Shown here piece after piece: positions 1-10,193 of a stretch of 33,847 nucleotides of DNA. A program made the translations under genes and the position numbers. Under the pieces are notes generated by a model, which had not been told where the DNA came from, ran no database searches, and worked only from the letters and a program-made list of their open reading frames with translations. This stretch comes from Gammaproteobacteria bacterium (GTDB taxonomy: Bacteria > Pseudomonadota > Gammaproteobacteria > Pseudomonadales > Azotimanducaceae), in NCBI GenBank assembly GCA_003248125.1, contig QJXZ01000138.1:1-33847 (forward strand), given 5' to 3'. Position 1 is the stretch's first letter, and each line of letters starts with the position of its first letter.

Positions 1-1187
1 AGGTCGGCGCCGAGCGTATCGGCGTTTGCGGCGGCAAAGGCCTTGAGCGGCGCAAGCACCCTTGGCAGATCGTCGATCCGTTCGAGCGCAGCCGACTCGA
101 CACCGTCCGGGAGCCGCAGGTACAGATCGAGCAATGTAACGCCTCGCAGATCCCGCGCCAGCATCAGCCCTCCATCATCGGCGTGAGCGATGAGATCCAT
201 GGCGTTCAGCACCCGGAAAATTCGTTCCTGGTCGGAAAAACGCATCACCACGCGGGTTTTGAGCTCCGCTTCGGTGACCGTGCGGCCGGCTTGATACGCC
301 GCCCTCAGCACTTCGAGCACGCGCACGCATAACACGAGTAGTGGCTCCTGCCGCGGATCGAGCGGATCGCGCGGCAGCGACAAGGTTCGTACCAAGATCG
401 CACCAGACAGTACCAGTACCCACACGAGATAGAGCCACGCGAGGAAAAGAGGTACCGCCGCGAACGTGCCGTAGATGAGTTCCATGTTGGAGTTGGCTAC
501 ACCCCAGGCAAACACGTTCATCGCACCTTGGAAGACCAGCATGGTGAGCAAGCCACCGAACAAGGCGTACCGAAACGGCACGTGACAATTGGGGACCGCG
601 GCAAACACCACCGTGAACCCGACCGCGGAAAGCAAAATCGGCAAGTATCCCAACAACGTCTCACGGACACCGACGGTGTCGACTTCGGCCACTAGCGGCA
701 GAGAAAACAGGTACGAACTAATCAGCACACCGCCCACCACGAGTGGCGGCCCGCAAGTGAGCACCCCCCAGTAAACCAGGAAGCGCTGCAGCCCGCGACG
801 CGGCTCGGCCACGTTCCAGATTGCATTGAATGCCTTTTCGATGCTGACCAGCAGCATGAAGGCCGAGACCACGAGAATGGCCAGGCCTGCAACCGTGAGA
901 CTGCGCGCCTGAGCGGAGAAGTCGGCGAGTTTCTCTTGCACGATCGCACCGCTCTCCGGCACGAAGTTACGGAACAAGAAATCCTGAAGCCGTTCACCGA
1001 CGCCCTGAAAATCGGGCATCGTCGACAGAATCGTGTAGGAGACGGTCATCAGCGGAACGACCGCGAACAGCGTCGTGTAGGTCAACGACGCAGCGCTTTC
1101 GGTGAGATGATGCTCCCGAAACTGGCGCACGATCTGTTCAAAGAACCAACGGGTCCGGCGATAGCTGGCTTCTAGCAGACTGATCAA
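1..1187 (-). CDS. yihY: YihY/UPF0761 (BrkB-type) inner membrane protein, partial
   Basis: The gene runs off the left edge; about 395 codons are visible. The N-terminal 270 residues follow the YihY pattern: a basic start, a segment near residue 30 (LTESAASLTYTTLFAVVPL), several long hydrophobic helices, and the conserved stretch with NMELIYGTFAAVPLFLAWLY. After the last helix comes a soluble tail of over 100 residues that resembles the winged-helix-like extension of the longer family members. The family was once misnamed ribonuclease BN; its role is unknown, and it sits in the inner membrane. TTG at 1187 is taken as the start because an in-frame stop lies three codons upstream and GAGG precedes it by four bases. 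It is divergent from arsC, and the same gene neighbourhood is, as I recall, found in Pseudomonas. Confidence 0.88.
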   Translation of the reverse strand, partial: MISLLEASYRRTRWFFEQIVRQFREHHLTESAASLTYTTLFAVVPLMTVSYTILSTMPDFQGVGERLQDFLFRNFVPESGAIVQEKLADFSAQARSLTVAGLAILVVSAFMLLVSIEKAFNAIWNVAEPRRGLQRFLVYWGVLTCGPPLVVGGVLISSYLFSLPLVAEVDTVGVRETLLGYLPILLSAVGFTVVFAAVPNCHVPFRYALFGGLLTMLVFQGAMNVFAWGVANSNMELIYGTFAAVPLFLAWLYLVWVLVLSGAILVRTLSLPRDPLDPRQEPLLVLCVRVLEVLRAAYQAGRTVTEAELKTRVVMRFSDQERIFRVLNAMDLIAHADDGGLMLARDLRGVTLLDLYLRLPDGVESAALERIDDLPRVLAPLKAFAAANADTLGAD

Positions 1188-1240
1188 TCTACCTCACCCA
1201 AGTACAATGCTGTCCTCACAACGGCATTATAGAGACGTCG
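1188..1240. promoter_or_regulatory. Divergent promoter region yihY / arsC
   Basis: This 53-base gap must hold the start signals of both genes. On the minus strand a perfect TATAAT lies at 1231-1226, giving a short leader for yihY. On the plus strand TACAAT at 1203-1208 could be the -10 box of arsC. I see no good -35 hexamer for either, so the calls rest on the -10 boxes and position alone. If both are real, the two transcripts start within a few bases of each other and overlap in their leaders. Confidence 0.4.
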
Positions 1241-2527
<1,287 letters not shown>

Positions 2528-2536
<9 letters not shown>

Positions 2537-2983
2537 CTTGACGTGCACGATGCGCAATTCGTCGAGGTCGTGCACGTCACGCGGTAAGTCGACGCCAACG
2601 ACCCGATAACCCGCCTTCGCTAGTAGCGCTCGCATGCCCGTAAATCGGTTGCGGGTCTTCACGTAGATGCTGCGATAGCCCCGCGTTCGGACGATGCCCT
2701 CTTGCGTTTCGAGGAGGCGTTGGGCGACGCGAGCGCCGCGGCAATCCGGGCGGACAGCACCAAGCCAACTGTAGAAGCTGCCGTCACCATAGCGGTCGTA
2801 GCCGATCTTGAACCCGACATCGCGATCGGCGCTACGCGCAACGAGCAGGAGCGCCGACGGGTCGGTGAGCCGCCGCTCGAACTCGGTCAGCTCCTGCGGC
2901 CCGGCTTCGAACTCCGGAATAACCCGATACACTGCGAACGCACGCGCAGGCGAGCATTCTTCGATGGTAATCGACTCAGTCAC
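2528..2983 (-). CDS. GNAT family N-acetyltransferase
   Basis: A 151-residue protein with the GNAT core. The acetyl-CoA motif A is visible as VRPDCRGARVAQRLLE (the usual Q/R-x-x-G-x-G/A turn is RGARVA), followed by the helix and strand of RTRGYRSIYVKTRN and the closing F-x-G-M-R-A-L-L-x-x-x-G-Y motif. It should transfer an acetyl group from acetyl-CoA to an amine; the substrate cannot be read from the sequence. The start is GTG 2983, with no clear Shine-Dalgarno. It lies 50 bases downstream of prpE on the same strand. A functional link, for example acetylation of the catalytic lysine of acyl-CoA synthetases, is tempting but unproven. Confidence 0.82.
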
Positions 2984-3033
2984 CGTTCAATGCGGCTCCG
3001 CCGGGCACAGATCTAGGTGCAGTGCGGCGCGGG

Positions 3034-4926
3034 CTATCGACCGACGATTCCGCAGTCGCGGAGCGTTGCCTCTATCTCCGGCAGTATGGCGGGATCGTCG
3101 ATGGTCGATGGCACGCTGTAGGTGTTGCCATCGATCATCTTCCGCAACACTTGCCGCAAGATCTTCCCGGAGCGCGTCTTCGGCAGCCGTTTTACCACCA
3201 CCGCGCGCTTGAAGTTGGCGAACGCACCCACCGATTGCCGCACCATCTGCACGAGCTCTTTCTCGAGCGCAGCCGGTTCGACGTTCACACCGTCTTTGAG
3301 CAGCAACAAGCCGAGCGGCACTTGGCCTTTGTCGGCATCCTCGATGCCGACGACGGCGCACTCGGCCACGGCAGGGTGCGAGGCGACGATTTCCTCCATC
3401 TCGCCCGTCGAAAGGCGATGGCCGGCGACGTTGATCACGTCGTCGATGCGACCCATGACGTATAGATAGCCATCGTCGTCGACGTAGCCACCATCGCCGG
3501 TCAAGTAATACCCGGGAAATCGCGACCAGTATGCCTCGACGAATCGGTCGTGATCTCCCCAGATGGTCGGAAACGTCCCAGGCGGCAGTGGGGCCGCAAT
3601 GACAATGTTACCCTCGACGTTGGCATCGACCGGCTTGCCGTCGTCGTCGACGACGGCGAGCGCGTAACCAGGTACTGGCAGCGTCGGCGAACCAGGCTTG
3701 ATGGCATGCAGAGGAAAGCCGGCCATGTTTGCGCAAATCGGCCATCCCGTTTCTGTCTGCCACCAATGATCGATCACCGGCGCATCGAGAATCTGATCGA
3801 GCCAATGGTACGTAGGAGGATCGAGGCGCTCACCCGCGACGAACAGGTACTTCAAGCACGAGACGTCGTAGTTCGACTTCAATCGTGCTTCGGGGTCCTC
3901 CTTTTTGATGGCACGAAACGCCGTCGGTGCCACGAAGAAAGTCTTTACGCGGTGTTCCGCGATCACGCGCCAGAAGGCTCCAGCATCCGGTGTTCGCACC
4001 GGTTTGCCCTCGTAGAGTATCGACGTGCAACCGCGGATCAGTGGCCCGTACACGATGTAGGAGTGGCCGACTACCCACCCGACGTCGGATGCCGCCCAAA
4101 ATACGTCACCCGCATCGACGCCGTAGATCGCCTTCATGCTGTAGTTGAGAGCGACCGCATGCCCACCGTTATCACGCACGACACCTTTGGGTTTGCCGGT
4201 GGTGCCGGACGTATACAGCACATACAGCGGATCGTTGGCATCGACCGGCACGGGGTCGACCGCTGACGAAGCCGTTTCCCACGTCACCCAGTCGAGGTCT
4301 CGTCCTTCACGCAGCACCGCCCGACACTGTGGTCGCTCGAGAATCACACAGTGATTCACGCTATGTCGACTGAGGCGCAACGCCTCTTCGAGCAACGGCT
4401 GGTAAGCAACGACATTGCTGAACTCGATACCGCAGGTAGCCGAAAGCACTACCTTTGGCGCGGCATCGTCGATTCGGATCGCGAGCTCGCGCGCCGCGAA
4501 GCCACCGAACACCACCGAGTGCACCGCGCCGATGCGCGCACACGCGAGCATCGCGATTGCCGCTTCCGGAACCATCGGCATGTAGATGACGACTCGGTCG
4601 CCCTTCTGCACTCCGAGTTCAACCAGGCCGCCTGCGACCTTCGCCACGCGATCGCGCAACTCGCGGAAGGTGAAACGGCTGACGGTCCGCGTGACCGGGG
4701 AATCGTAGATGAGGGCTACGTCGTCGCTGCGGCCCGAATCCACATGCCTATCCAACGCGAGCGCACAGGTGTTGAGCTTGCCGCCCCGAAACCAGCGGTA
4801 ATCACCTCGCGAATCGCGATCGAGCGTGGTAGGCGGGAATTCGATCCAGTCGATCGCACGCGCTTGTTCAGTCCAGAACCCTGCCGGGTCGGCAATCGAC
4901 CGCTCGTACGCTACTCGGTATGACAT
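3034..4926 (-). CDS. prpE: Propionyl-CoA synthetase, AMP-forming
   Basis: A 630-residue ANL-superfamily enzyme of the acetyl/propionyl-CoA synthetase type. Motifs in order: N-terminal synthetase domain, the P-loop YTSGTTGKPKG at 238-248 followed by VRDNGGH (typical of PrpE rather than Acs), WWQTETGWPI at 388-397, TGDGGY then DDDGYLYVMGRIDDVINVAGH around 476-503, and the C-terminal catalytic lysine K588 in LPKTRSGK. It would activate propionate via propionyl-AMP to propionyl-CoA in the cytoplasm. The length fits PrpE (about 628). No prpB, prpC or prpD is nearby, so the methylcitrate or methylmalonyl route must lie elsewhere. Twelve bases separate it from the upstream small gene on the same strand. 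Confidence 0.93.
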   Translation of the reverse strand: MSYRVAYERSIADPAGFWTEQARAIDWIEFPPTTLDRDSRGDYRWFRGGKLNTCALALDRHVDSGRSDDVALIYDSPVTRTVSRFTFRELRDRVAKVAGGLVELGVQKGDRVVIYMPMVPEAAIAMLACARIGAVHSVVFGGFAARELAIRIDDAAPKVVLSATCGIEFSNVVAYQPLLEEALRLSRHSVNHCVILERPQCRAVLREGRDLDWVTWETASSAVDPVPVDANDPLYVLYTSGTTGKPKGVVRDNGGHAVALNYSMKAIYGVDAGDVFWAASDVGWVVGHSYIVYGPLIRGCTSILYEGKPVRTPDAGAFWRVIAEHRVKTFFVAPTAFRAIKKEDPEARLKSNYDVSCLKYLFVAGERLDPPTYHWLDQILDAPVIDHWWQTETGWPICANMAGFPLHAIKPGSPTLPVPGYALAVVDDDGKPVDANVEGNIVIAAPLPPGTFPTIWGDHDRFVEAYWSRFPGYYLTGDGGYVDDDGYLYVMGRIDDVINVAGHRLSTGEMEEIVASHPAVAECAVVGIEDADKGQVPLGLLLLKDGVNVEPAALEKELVQMVRQSVGAFANFKRAVVVKRLPKTRSGKILRQVLRKMIDGNTYSVPSTIDDPAILPEIEATLRDCGIVGR

Positions 4927-4938
4927 CGGTTGAGTCGA

Positions 4939-5442
4939 TCAGCGCCGCCGAGTCAACGACCTCAAGTCGGCTTGGCTCGGTCGTGCCTTGAGCAATGCCG
5001 CGTAGGACTTGGAGTTCTTCCCGATCTTCTTGTGCTTAGCATAGAAATCCACGGCCCGCTTCCATGCATCGTTCAGCCCATGCAAATTGATCGAGACGGT
5101 GGTGTTCACGATCTTGTTCTCGAGTGTGGACATGATGCCGATCTGAAACACCGGCGTTTTGGTGCCGCTCTTCTCCGTCTTCATTCGAAACAGGATGCCG
5201 CGTACTCGGCCCTTCGTGTCGACATGCACCTCGCGCGCCGCGCGTTCCCGGGCGCCTTGCTGCTGCGCGGCGAGCTGAGCATCCCGAGCCTCAGCGCGGC
5301 GCTTGATTGCGGTCCGCTTCGAACCAGTAATCCGCTTGCCACTCTGCTTGAGCGAGAAATACTCCTGGTAAGTCTTGCCGTCGATTTGGCGCCGGACCCG
5401 GAACCCATGGAACCTAGGGGTATCCAGTAACTCAACGCTCAT
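4939..5442 (-). CDS. Small basic protein, possible two AP2-like modules
   Basis: A 167-residue, strongly basic protein that I do not recognise as a named family. It has two halves, each starting with a short beta-rich stretch and ending in a helix. Residues 11-60 contain FRVRRQIDGKTYQEYF, then a Lys/Arg/Ala-rich helix. Residues 80-150 contain RGILFRMKTEKSG, PVFQIGI, then HGLNDAWKRAVDFYAKHKK. Such a layout recalls AP2 or integrase-arm DNA-binding modules, so nucleic-acid binding is possible, but this is inference. Start ATG 5442 lies 30 bases after the CoA-transferase-type gene, and prpE follows 12 bases on, so it appears embedded in the same transcript. Confidence 0.65.
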   Translation of the reverse strand: MSVELLDTPRFHGFRVRRQIDGKTYQEYFSLKQSGKRITGSKRTAIKRRAEARDAQLAAQQQGARERAAREVHVDTKGRVRGILFRMKTEKSGTKTPVFQIGIMSTLENKIVNTTVSINLHGLNDAWKRAVDFYAKHKKIGKNSKSYAALLKARPSQADLRSLTRRR

Positions 5443-5472
5443 CTTTCACCTCGTGTGTTCGTGTTGCCCCGA

Positions 5473-6606
5473 TCACGCGGCGGGTATTACACCTTCACTC
5501 CGTAGCGATCGGACCTCGTCGTTCGAGAAGCCGTAGTCGACCAACACGCTTTCGGTGTCTTCTCCAGGCCGACGTGCACCATGGGCAATCTCCGGCCGCG
5601 TGCGCGAAAAGCGTGGCGCCGGTGCCGGTTGGACGACGCCATCGACCTCGACGAAGGTGCCGCGCGCCCGATTGTGCGGATGAGAGGGTGCCTCGAATAC
5701 GGACAGCACTGGCGCAAAGCAAACGTCGGTGCCCTCCATGATCTCGCACCATTGTGCCTGTGTCTTTTGCTTGAAAACCCGCGTCAGAGTCTCCTTGTAA
5801 GCGGGCCAACGTTTCGCATCCATCTGCGCGGCAAACTCTTTGGTATCGAGTCCGGCTTTCTCGACCAACAACGCATAGAACTGCGGCTCGATCGAACCGA
5901 CACAAATGTAGCGTCCGTCGCCGGTCTCGTAGGTGTCGTAGAAGTGCGCGCCGCCATCGAGCAGGTTCGTGCCGCGCTTGTCGGTGAAGCCACCGGCGGC
6001 ACCGAAGGTGTAGAACATGGCCATGAGCGCTGCGGCACCATCCACCATTGCAGCGTCTATCACCTGACCTTTGCCAGTTCGTTGGGCTTCGAGAAACCCG
6101 CACACCATTCCAAACGCGAGCAACATGCCGCCACCACCGAAATCACCCACCAAGTTGAGCGGTGGCACCGGACGCTCGCCAGGACGGCCAATGGCATGCA
6201 GCGCTCCAGTCAAGGCAATGTAGTTGATGTCATGACCAGCCGCATGCGCTAGAGGACCTTCCTGGCCCCAGCCGGTCATACGGCCATAGACGAGCTTTGG
6301 ATTGCGTTCGAGACAGACATCCGGACCCAGACCCAAGCGCTCGGTGACGCCTGGACGGAATCCTTCGAACAAACCATCGGCGGAGGCAACCAACCGCAGC
6401 ACCGTATCGATGCCTTTCGGATGCTTGAGGTCGACCGCGATTGAGCGCCGGTTGCGGGCGAGCACGTCCTTCGGGCGGTTGGTGCTACGACTCAGACGAT
6501 CGATGCGAACGACTTCGGCACCCATGTCGGAGAGCATCATCCCGCAGAACGGCCCTGGGCCGATTCCGGCAAGCTCGATGACTCGGATACCCTGCAGCGG
6601 CCCCAC
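5473..6606 (-). CDS. CaiB/BaiF protein, alpha-methylacyl-CoA racemase type
   Basis: A 377-residue class III CoA-transferase-fold protein. The N-terminus [19 protein letters not shown] is the family opening. Three residues match the active site of Mycobacterium tuberculosis methylacyl-CoA racemase: H125 in GHDINYI, D155 in NLVGDFGGG and E240 in SIEPQFY. This favours racemisation of 2-methylacyl-CoA (as in sterol or pristanate side chains) over formyl-CoA transfer. I place the start at GTG 6606, not at the in-frame ATG 6663, because GGAGG sits four bases ahead and the family begins there. It follows the ABC exporter gene on the same strand after 124 bases and leads into the small basic protein gene. 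Confidence 0.9.
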   Translation of the reverse strand: MGPLQGIRVIELAGIGPGPFCGMMLSDMGAEVVRIDRLSRSTNRPKDVLARNRRSIAVDLKHPKGIDTVLRLVASADGLFEGFRPGVTERLGLGPDVCLERNPKLVYGRMTGWGQEGPLAHAAGHDINYIALTGALHAIGRPGERPVPPLNLVGDFGGGGMLLAFGMVCGFLEAQRTGKGQVIDAAMVDGAAALMAMFYTFGAAGGFTDKRGTNLLDGGAHFYDTYETGDGRYICVGSIEPQFYALLVEKAGLDTKEFAAQMDAKRWPAYKETLTRVFKQKTQAQWCEIMEGTDVCFAPVLSVFEAPSHPHNRARGTFVEVDGVVQPAPAPRFSRTRPEIAHGARRPGEDTESVLVDYGFSNDEVRSLRSEGVIPAA

Positions 6607-6730
6607 CAGCCCTCCTACGTCGTTGTTCTCATTGCGGTTTAGTGTACCCCTTTTGCGGCTCAAGGGAACTGTCGTACCGTGATCGCCTCTCGATCAACGT
6701 TTTACCGCGTTTTTCCAGCATTGCACCGCG
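6607..6730. other. Gap between ABC exporter and racemase genes
   Basis: This 124-base, comparatively AT-rich stretch separates two minus-strand genes. A short dyad, TGCAC and GTGCA around CGCGTTA, lies at the exporter stop codon but has no T tract on the minus strand, so it is not a convincing terminator. I see no clear sigma-70 pair for the racemase gene. Whether the two genes share one transcript cannot be settled here. Confidence 0.3.
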
Positions 6731-8518
6731 TTAGTGCACAATCGCGCCACTGTCGGAAGCAAATTGGATTTCGGCGAATTCACGGTACAGCGGGTTGCCC
6801 TCGAGCAATGTCTCGTGACTGCCTTCGCCGACTACCCTTCCGCCATCGATCACCACAATGCGGTCTGCTTCGACCACAGTGGACAGGCGGTGCGCAATGA
6901 TGATCACACTGCACCTACCATGCAGTCCGCGTAGCGTACGACGAATTTCTTCCTCGCTCTGCGCATCGAGTGCGCTGGTGGCTTCGTCCATCAGCAGTAG
7001 GCGGGGTCGCCGCAGCAACGCTCTTGCGATCGCCAGGCGTTGCCTTTGCCCGCCAGAGAGTCCGACGCCATCTTCGCCAACCTGCGTGCCAGCTCCGTTG
7101 GGTAGCGCGCTCACGAACGTCTGTGCGTGGGCAGCGCGCAGCGCATCGCCGACCGCCTCGTCGTCTGCATCCAGTACGCCATAACGCACGTTGTCGGCGA
7201 TCGGACCTGAGAACAGCACCGGGTCCTGAGGCACGAACGCTACCTGCGCGCGCAATTCGTGCAGACCGCACTGCCTGAGATCGATACCGTCGAGACAGAT
7301 GCGCCCACGCTCCGGGTCGTAAAAGCGCAGAATCAAGTCGAACAGAGTCGACTTGCCCGCGCCAGACGGGCCAACTAGCGCAACCGTTTCGCCCGGCGCA
7401 ACCGCGAACGAAACATCCTTCAATACCTCGACGCCGGGCCTCGTCGGATAGATGAACGACACACCTTCGAACGTCAACGCCGCCGGCCGCACGGGCCAAT
7501 TCGTCGGCCCCGTCGCCACTTCAACCAGGGGACTTTCGGATTCCAGCAGTTCGACCAGACGTTCCGTTGCGCCCGCCGCCCGTTGCAGGTCGCTAACCAC
7601 CTCCGATAACGCACCGACCGCGCCGGCCACGATGACGGCATAGAAGATGAACGCCGCGAGCTCGCCGACCGTCGCTCGTCCCGCGAGCACGTCCTGTCCA
7701 CCCGACCAAATCAACAACGCGATGGCGCTGAAAACGAGCAACATGACACACGCAATCAACCAGGCACGTTGTCGGATTCGTTGCGCGGCGACGTCGAACG
7801 CTACTTCGACGCGTTCGTCGAAGGCGGCGACATCGTGGGCCTGGTGGTTGAATGCCTGCACGACCTTGATGTGACGCAGCACCTCGCCAACGTAGCTACC
7901 CACACGAGCCAACGTGTCCTGGCTGGAGCGCGACAAGCCGCGTACTCGGCGGCCGAACAGCACGATGGGAGCAACCACCACAGGTGCGCACCCGAGCACG
8001 ATCAGCGACAACCGCGGATTGCTGTGCACCAGCAACCCAACGCCGCCTATGAGCATCAGCACGTTTCTCAGCGCGACGGACACGGATGAACCGATGACGG
8101 CCTGCAATAGGGTGGTATCCGTCGTTATGCGCGATTGAATCTCGGTCGGCAGATTGGTTTCGAAGAATCCTGGGTGAAGATCGACTAGGCGACGGAACAC
8201 GGCGCGGCGCAGATCGGCACTCACGCGTTCGCCAATCCAGGACACCAAATAGAAGCGCGCATACGTGCCGAGCGTCAGCAACCCGATCAACAAGGCAAAC
8301 ACGCCCACCGTCTCCGTCAGCAGCTCCGGGGAGCCGGCAACGAAGCCGTCATCGACCAGGTACCGAATGCCTTGGCCGATGGAGAGTGTTACCGACGCAG
8401 TGACGATGAGCGCGAGGGACGCGCCGAGCACCTGCGGCAGATAGGGGCGCAGAAAGCGCAGCGCCGGCGCCAACTGCTTCAAATCACGACTCACCGGACG
8501 GTCGGGAATCGAGTCCAA
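6731..8518 (-). CDS. ABC exporter half-transporter, MsbA-like
   Basis: A 595-residue fusion of a six-helix ABC exporter membrane domain (about residues 25-310) and an ATPase. Walker A GPSGAGKST is at 383-391, followed by the Q-loop FVPQDPVLF, the signature LSGGQRQR, Walker B LLLMDEATSALD and the switch histidine in AHRLS. It should work as a homodimer exporting a lipid or hydrophobic compound across the inner membrane; it looks like the MsbA-related branch rather than MsbA itself, and no lpxK is adjacent. The start TTG 8518 is chosen because GAGGTG lies five bases upstream and the 43 further in-frame residues look unlike protein. It is divergent from the carboxylesterase gene. Confidence 0.9.
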   Translation of the reverse strand: MDSIPDRPVSRDLKQLAPALRFLRPYLPQVLGASLALIVTASVTLSIGQGIRYLVDDGFVAGSPELLTETVGVFALLIGLLTLGTYARFYLVSWIGERVSADLRRAVFRRLVDLHPGFFETNLPTEIQSRITTDTTLLQAVIGSSVSVALRNVLMLIGGVGLLVHSNPRLSLIVLGCAPVVVAPIVLFGRRVRGLSRSSQDTLARVGSYVGEVLRHIKVVQAFNHQAHDVAAFDERVEVAFDVAAQRIRQRAWLIACVMLLVFSAIALLIWSGGQDVLAGRATVGELAAFIFYAVIVAGAVGALSEVVSDLQRAAGATERLVELLESESPLVEVATGPTNWPVRPAALTFEGVSFIYPTRPGVEVLKDVSFAVAPGETVALVGPSGAGKSTLFDLILRFYDPERGRICLDGIDLRQCGLHELRAQVAFVPQDPVLFSGPIADNVRYGVLDADDEAVGDALRAAHAQTFVSALPNGAGTQVGEDGVGLSGGQRQRLAIARALLRRPRLLLMDEATSALDAQSEEEIRRTLRGLHGRCSVIIIAHRLSTVVEADRIVVIDGGRVVGEGSHETLLEGNPLYREFAEIQFASDSGAIVH

Positions 8519-8653
8519 GGGTTCACCTCGACTATCGATGGTTTGGTGCCGCAAACGGCGACGACAATCTACCTTACCGCACTTGGCGATGGCGCCACTT
8601 GCGATCCCGACCGGCTCCTGGTCAACTGTCGCGATCTCGCACACCACGAATCG
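8519..8653. promoter_or_regulatory. Divergent control region, ABC exporter / carboxylesterase
   Basis: These 135 bases separate two genes that point away from each other, so at least two promoters are expected here. On the minus strand TTGACC and a TAGATT are present but not at proper spacing. On the plus strand I see only weak -10-like matches. No inverted repeat stands out. The region is called from position only. Confidence 0.35.
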
Positions 8654-9310
8654 ATGTCACTCGAGACCATTCAGCTGGAGAGCGGGCCCGACCCCGATGC
8701 CTCGATAATTTGGCTGCACGGCCTCGGTGCGGATGGTCACGATTTCGAAGCGATTGTGCCCGAACTCGACCTCGAGCAACGCGCGATTCGCTTCGTCTTT
8801 CCCAATGCGCCGATTCGCCCTGTGACCATCAATGGCGGTATGGAGATGCGGGCGTGGTACGACATCGACCCGCGCGCGCCATTGGCAGGCGCAGAAGACA
8901 TTCGCTGTTCGGCCAGCTTGATTGCCGATCTAGTGACGCAGGAGGTGGACCGTGGCATCGATTCGCGACGCATCGTGCTGGCCGGATTCTCCCAAGGCGG
9001 CGTGATTGCGCTGCACCTCGGACTGCGACATCGCCGGCCACTTGCCGGGATCATGGCGTTGTCGACGTATCTACACGATGCCGAGCACATCATTGACGAA
9101 ATCACGCTCGACAATGCGGAGACGCCCATTTTCATGGCTCACGGGATCGGTGATCCCATGATCCCCATTGCGCGCGCCGTTGCGTCGCGTGACGCTCTGC
9201 AGAATTTGAGCTACGCGGTAGAGTGGCACGAATACCCAATGGGTCATGCCGTGTGCTTGGACGAAATCCGCGACATCTCGCGCTGGCTGCAGCGCTGTCT
9301 ACCGAAATGA
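8654..9310 (+). CDS. Carboxylesterase / phospholipase, alpha-beta hydrolase
   Basis: A 218-residue hydrolase of the small carboxylesterase (EstB / acyl-protein thioesterase-like) family. IIWLHGLGADGHDF forms the oxyanion-hole region, the nucleophile serine is in LAGFSQGGVIAL, the acid is the Asp of HGIGDPMIP and the base is the His of YPMGHAVC; all three are in the usual order and spacing. It should cleave short-chain carboxyl esters or lysophospholipids in the cytoplasm, as there is no signal peptide. The chosen ATG 8654 starts the family-typical length, although the frame stays open to 8372, antisense to the exporter gene. The DUF1295 gene follows after 13 bases. Confidence 0.92.
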   Translation: MSLETIQLESGPDPDASIIWLHGLGADGHDFEAIVPELDLEQRAIRFVFPNAPIRPVTINGGMEMRAWYDIDPRAPLAGAEDIRCSASLIADLVTQEVDRGIDSRRIVLAGFSQGGVIALHLGLRHRRPLAGIMALSTYLHDAEHIIDEITLDNAETPIFMAHGIGDPMIPIARAVASRDALQNLSYAVEWHEYPMGHAVCLDEIRDISRWLQRCLPK

Positions 9311-9323
9311 CGAGCACGACGCG

Positions 9324-10193
9324 ATGGACCTGACGCTGCTGTACGGCGTGGCTTTCGGCACGACTCTGTCGATCGTCACGCTGCTGTGGATGGTCAGCGT
9401 TGCGATTCGTGATGCCAGCATCATCGACATCTTCTGGGGCACGCTATTCGTGGCCATGGGATGGGGACTGTTGTTCGTCGTCCACGATCGAATCGAGCCG
9501 AAGATGCTGGGCGGCGTATTGCTCGTCACCATCTGGGGGCTCCGCCTGACCTTTCACCTCGCGATGCGTAACGTCGGACAGGGCGAAGACAGGCGCTACG
9601 CGCTTTGGCGTATGCACGGCGGCGAGAACTGGTGGCTCAAAACCTACTACCGAATCTATCTCTTCCAAGCCGCAATCGCGCTGATCGTGGCAACGCCGCT
9701 GGTGGCGACGTTCTACCGACCGCGAGATTTCTTCGTGATCAATGGCATCGGCGCCTTGATCTGGGCCGCGGGATTCGTTTGTGAGTTCGCAGCAGACCTT
9801 CAGTTGACGCGGTTTCGTGCGCGAACAGCCGGCACCGACGCGGTCATGGACGAAGGCCTGTGGCGATTCAGCCGGCACCCGAATTACTTCGGCGACGCGT
9901 TGCAGTGGTGGGGCCTCGGATTGTTCGCGTTCTCCGGGCCCACTTGGTGGGCGCTCATCGGACCGATCGTCATGACCCTCGTGTTCGTGTACATCTCGAA
10001 TGACGTCATCGAACGCGGCTTGACCAAGCGCCGACCCGAATACGCGCGCTATGTCGCCACCACGAGCCCCTTCTTTCCGTGGCGGCCGCGCCCGGTGGCC
10101 GACGACGCCGCGGGGTCGCGTACAATGGCCGGGACTCGCACGCAGGTAGCTCCCCGCTCGGGAGAGGGCGATGGCAACCAAGACGCTTCCTGA
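9324..10193 (+). CDS. DUF1295 membrane protein, steroid 5-alpha-reductase-like
   Basis: A 289-residue polytopic protein with about six membrane segments. The DUF1295 hallmark GLWRFSRHPNYFGDALQWWG is near residue 175, with ASIIDIFWG near the N-terminus and an aromatic W/F/Y-rich final third (YARYVATTSPFFPW). DUF1295 shares the fold of steroid 5-alpha reductases and isoprenylcysteine methyltransferases; the bacterial substrates are mostly unknown. Start ATG 9324 gives the normal N-terminus. The last 30 residues are polar, unlike the rest, and overlap the start of the next gene by 23 bases, so the C-terminus may simply have drifted. Confidence 0.85.
   Translation: MDLTLLYGVAFGTTLSIVTLLWMVSVAIRDASIIDIFWGTLFVAMGWGLLFVVHDRIEPKMLGGVLLVTIWGLRLTFHLAMRNVGQGEDRRYALWRMHGGENWWLKTYYRIYLFQAAIALIVATPLVATFYRPRDFFVINGIGALIWAAGFVCEFAADLQLTRFRARTAGTDAVMDEGLWRFSRHPNYFGDALQWWGLGLFAFSGPTWWALIGPIVMTLVFVYISNDVIERGLTKRRPEYARYVATTSPFFPWRPRPVADDAAGSRTMAGTRTQVAPRSGEGDGNQDAS
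10121..10126 (+). promoter_or_regulatory. Possible -10 box for the gene at 10171
   Basis: TACAAT lies 45 bases before the start of the next gene, inside the 3' end of the DUF1295 gene. It stands in an otherwise very GC-rich stretch, which makes it conspicuous, but no good -35 hexamer lies 16-18 bases upstream. It could allow separate expression of the two unassigned genes. Confidence 0.25.

Noticed and set aside
3550-4266. 238-residue frame antisense to prpE
   Set aside because: Arg/His-rich shadow of the well-conserved PrpE sequence.
6720-6738. Short dyad at the exporter stop as a terminator
   Set aside because: Stem of five, loop of seven and no T tract on the minus strand; too weak.
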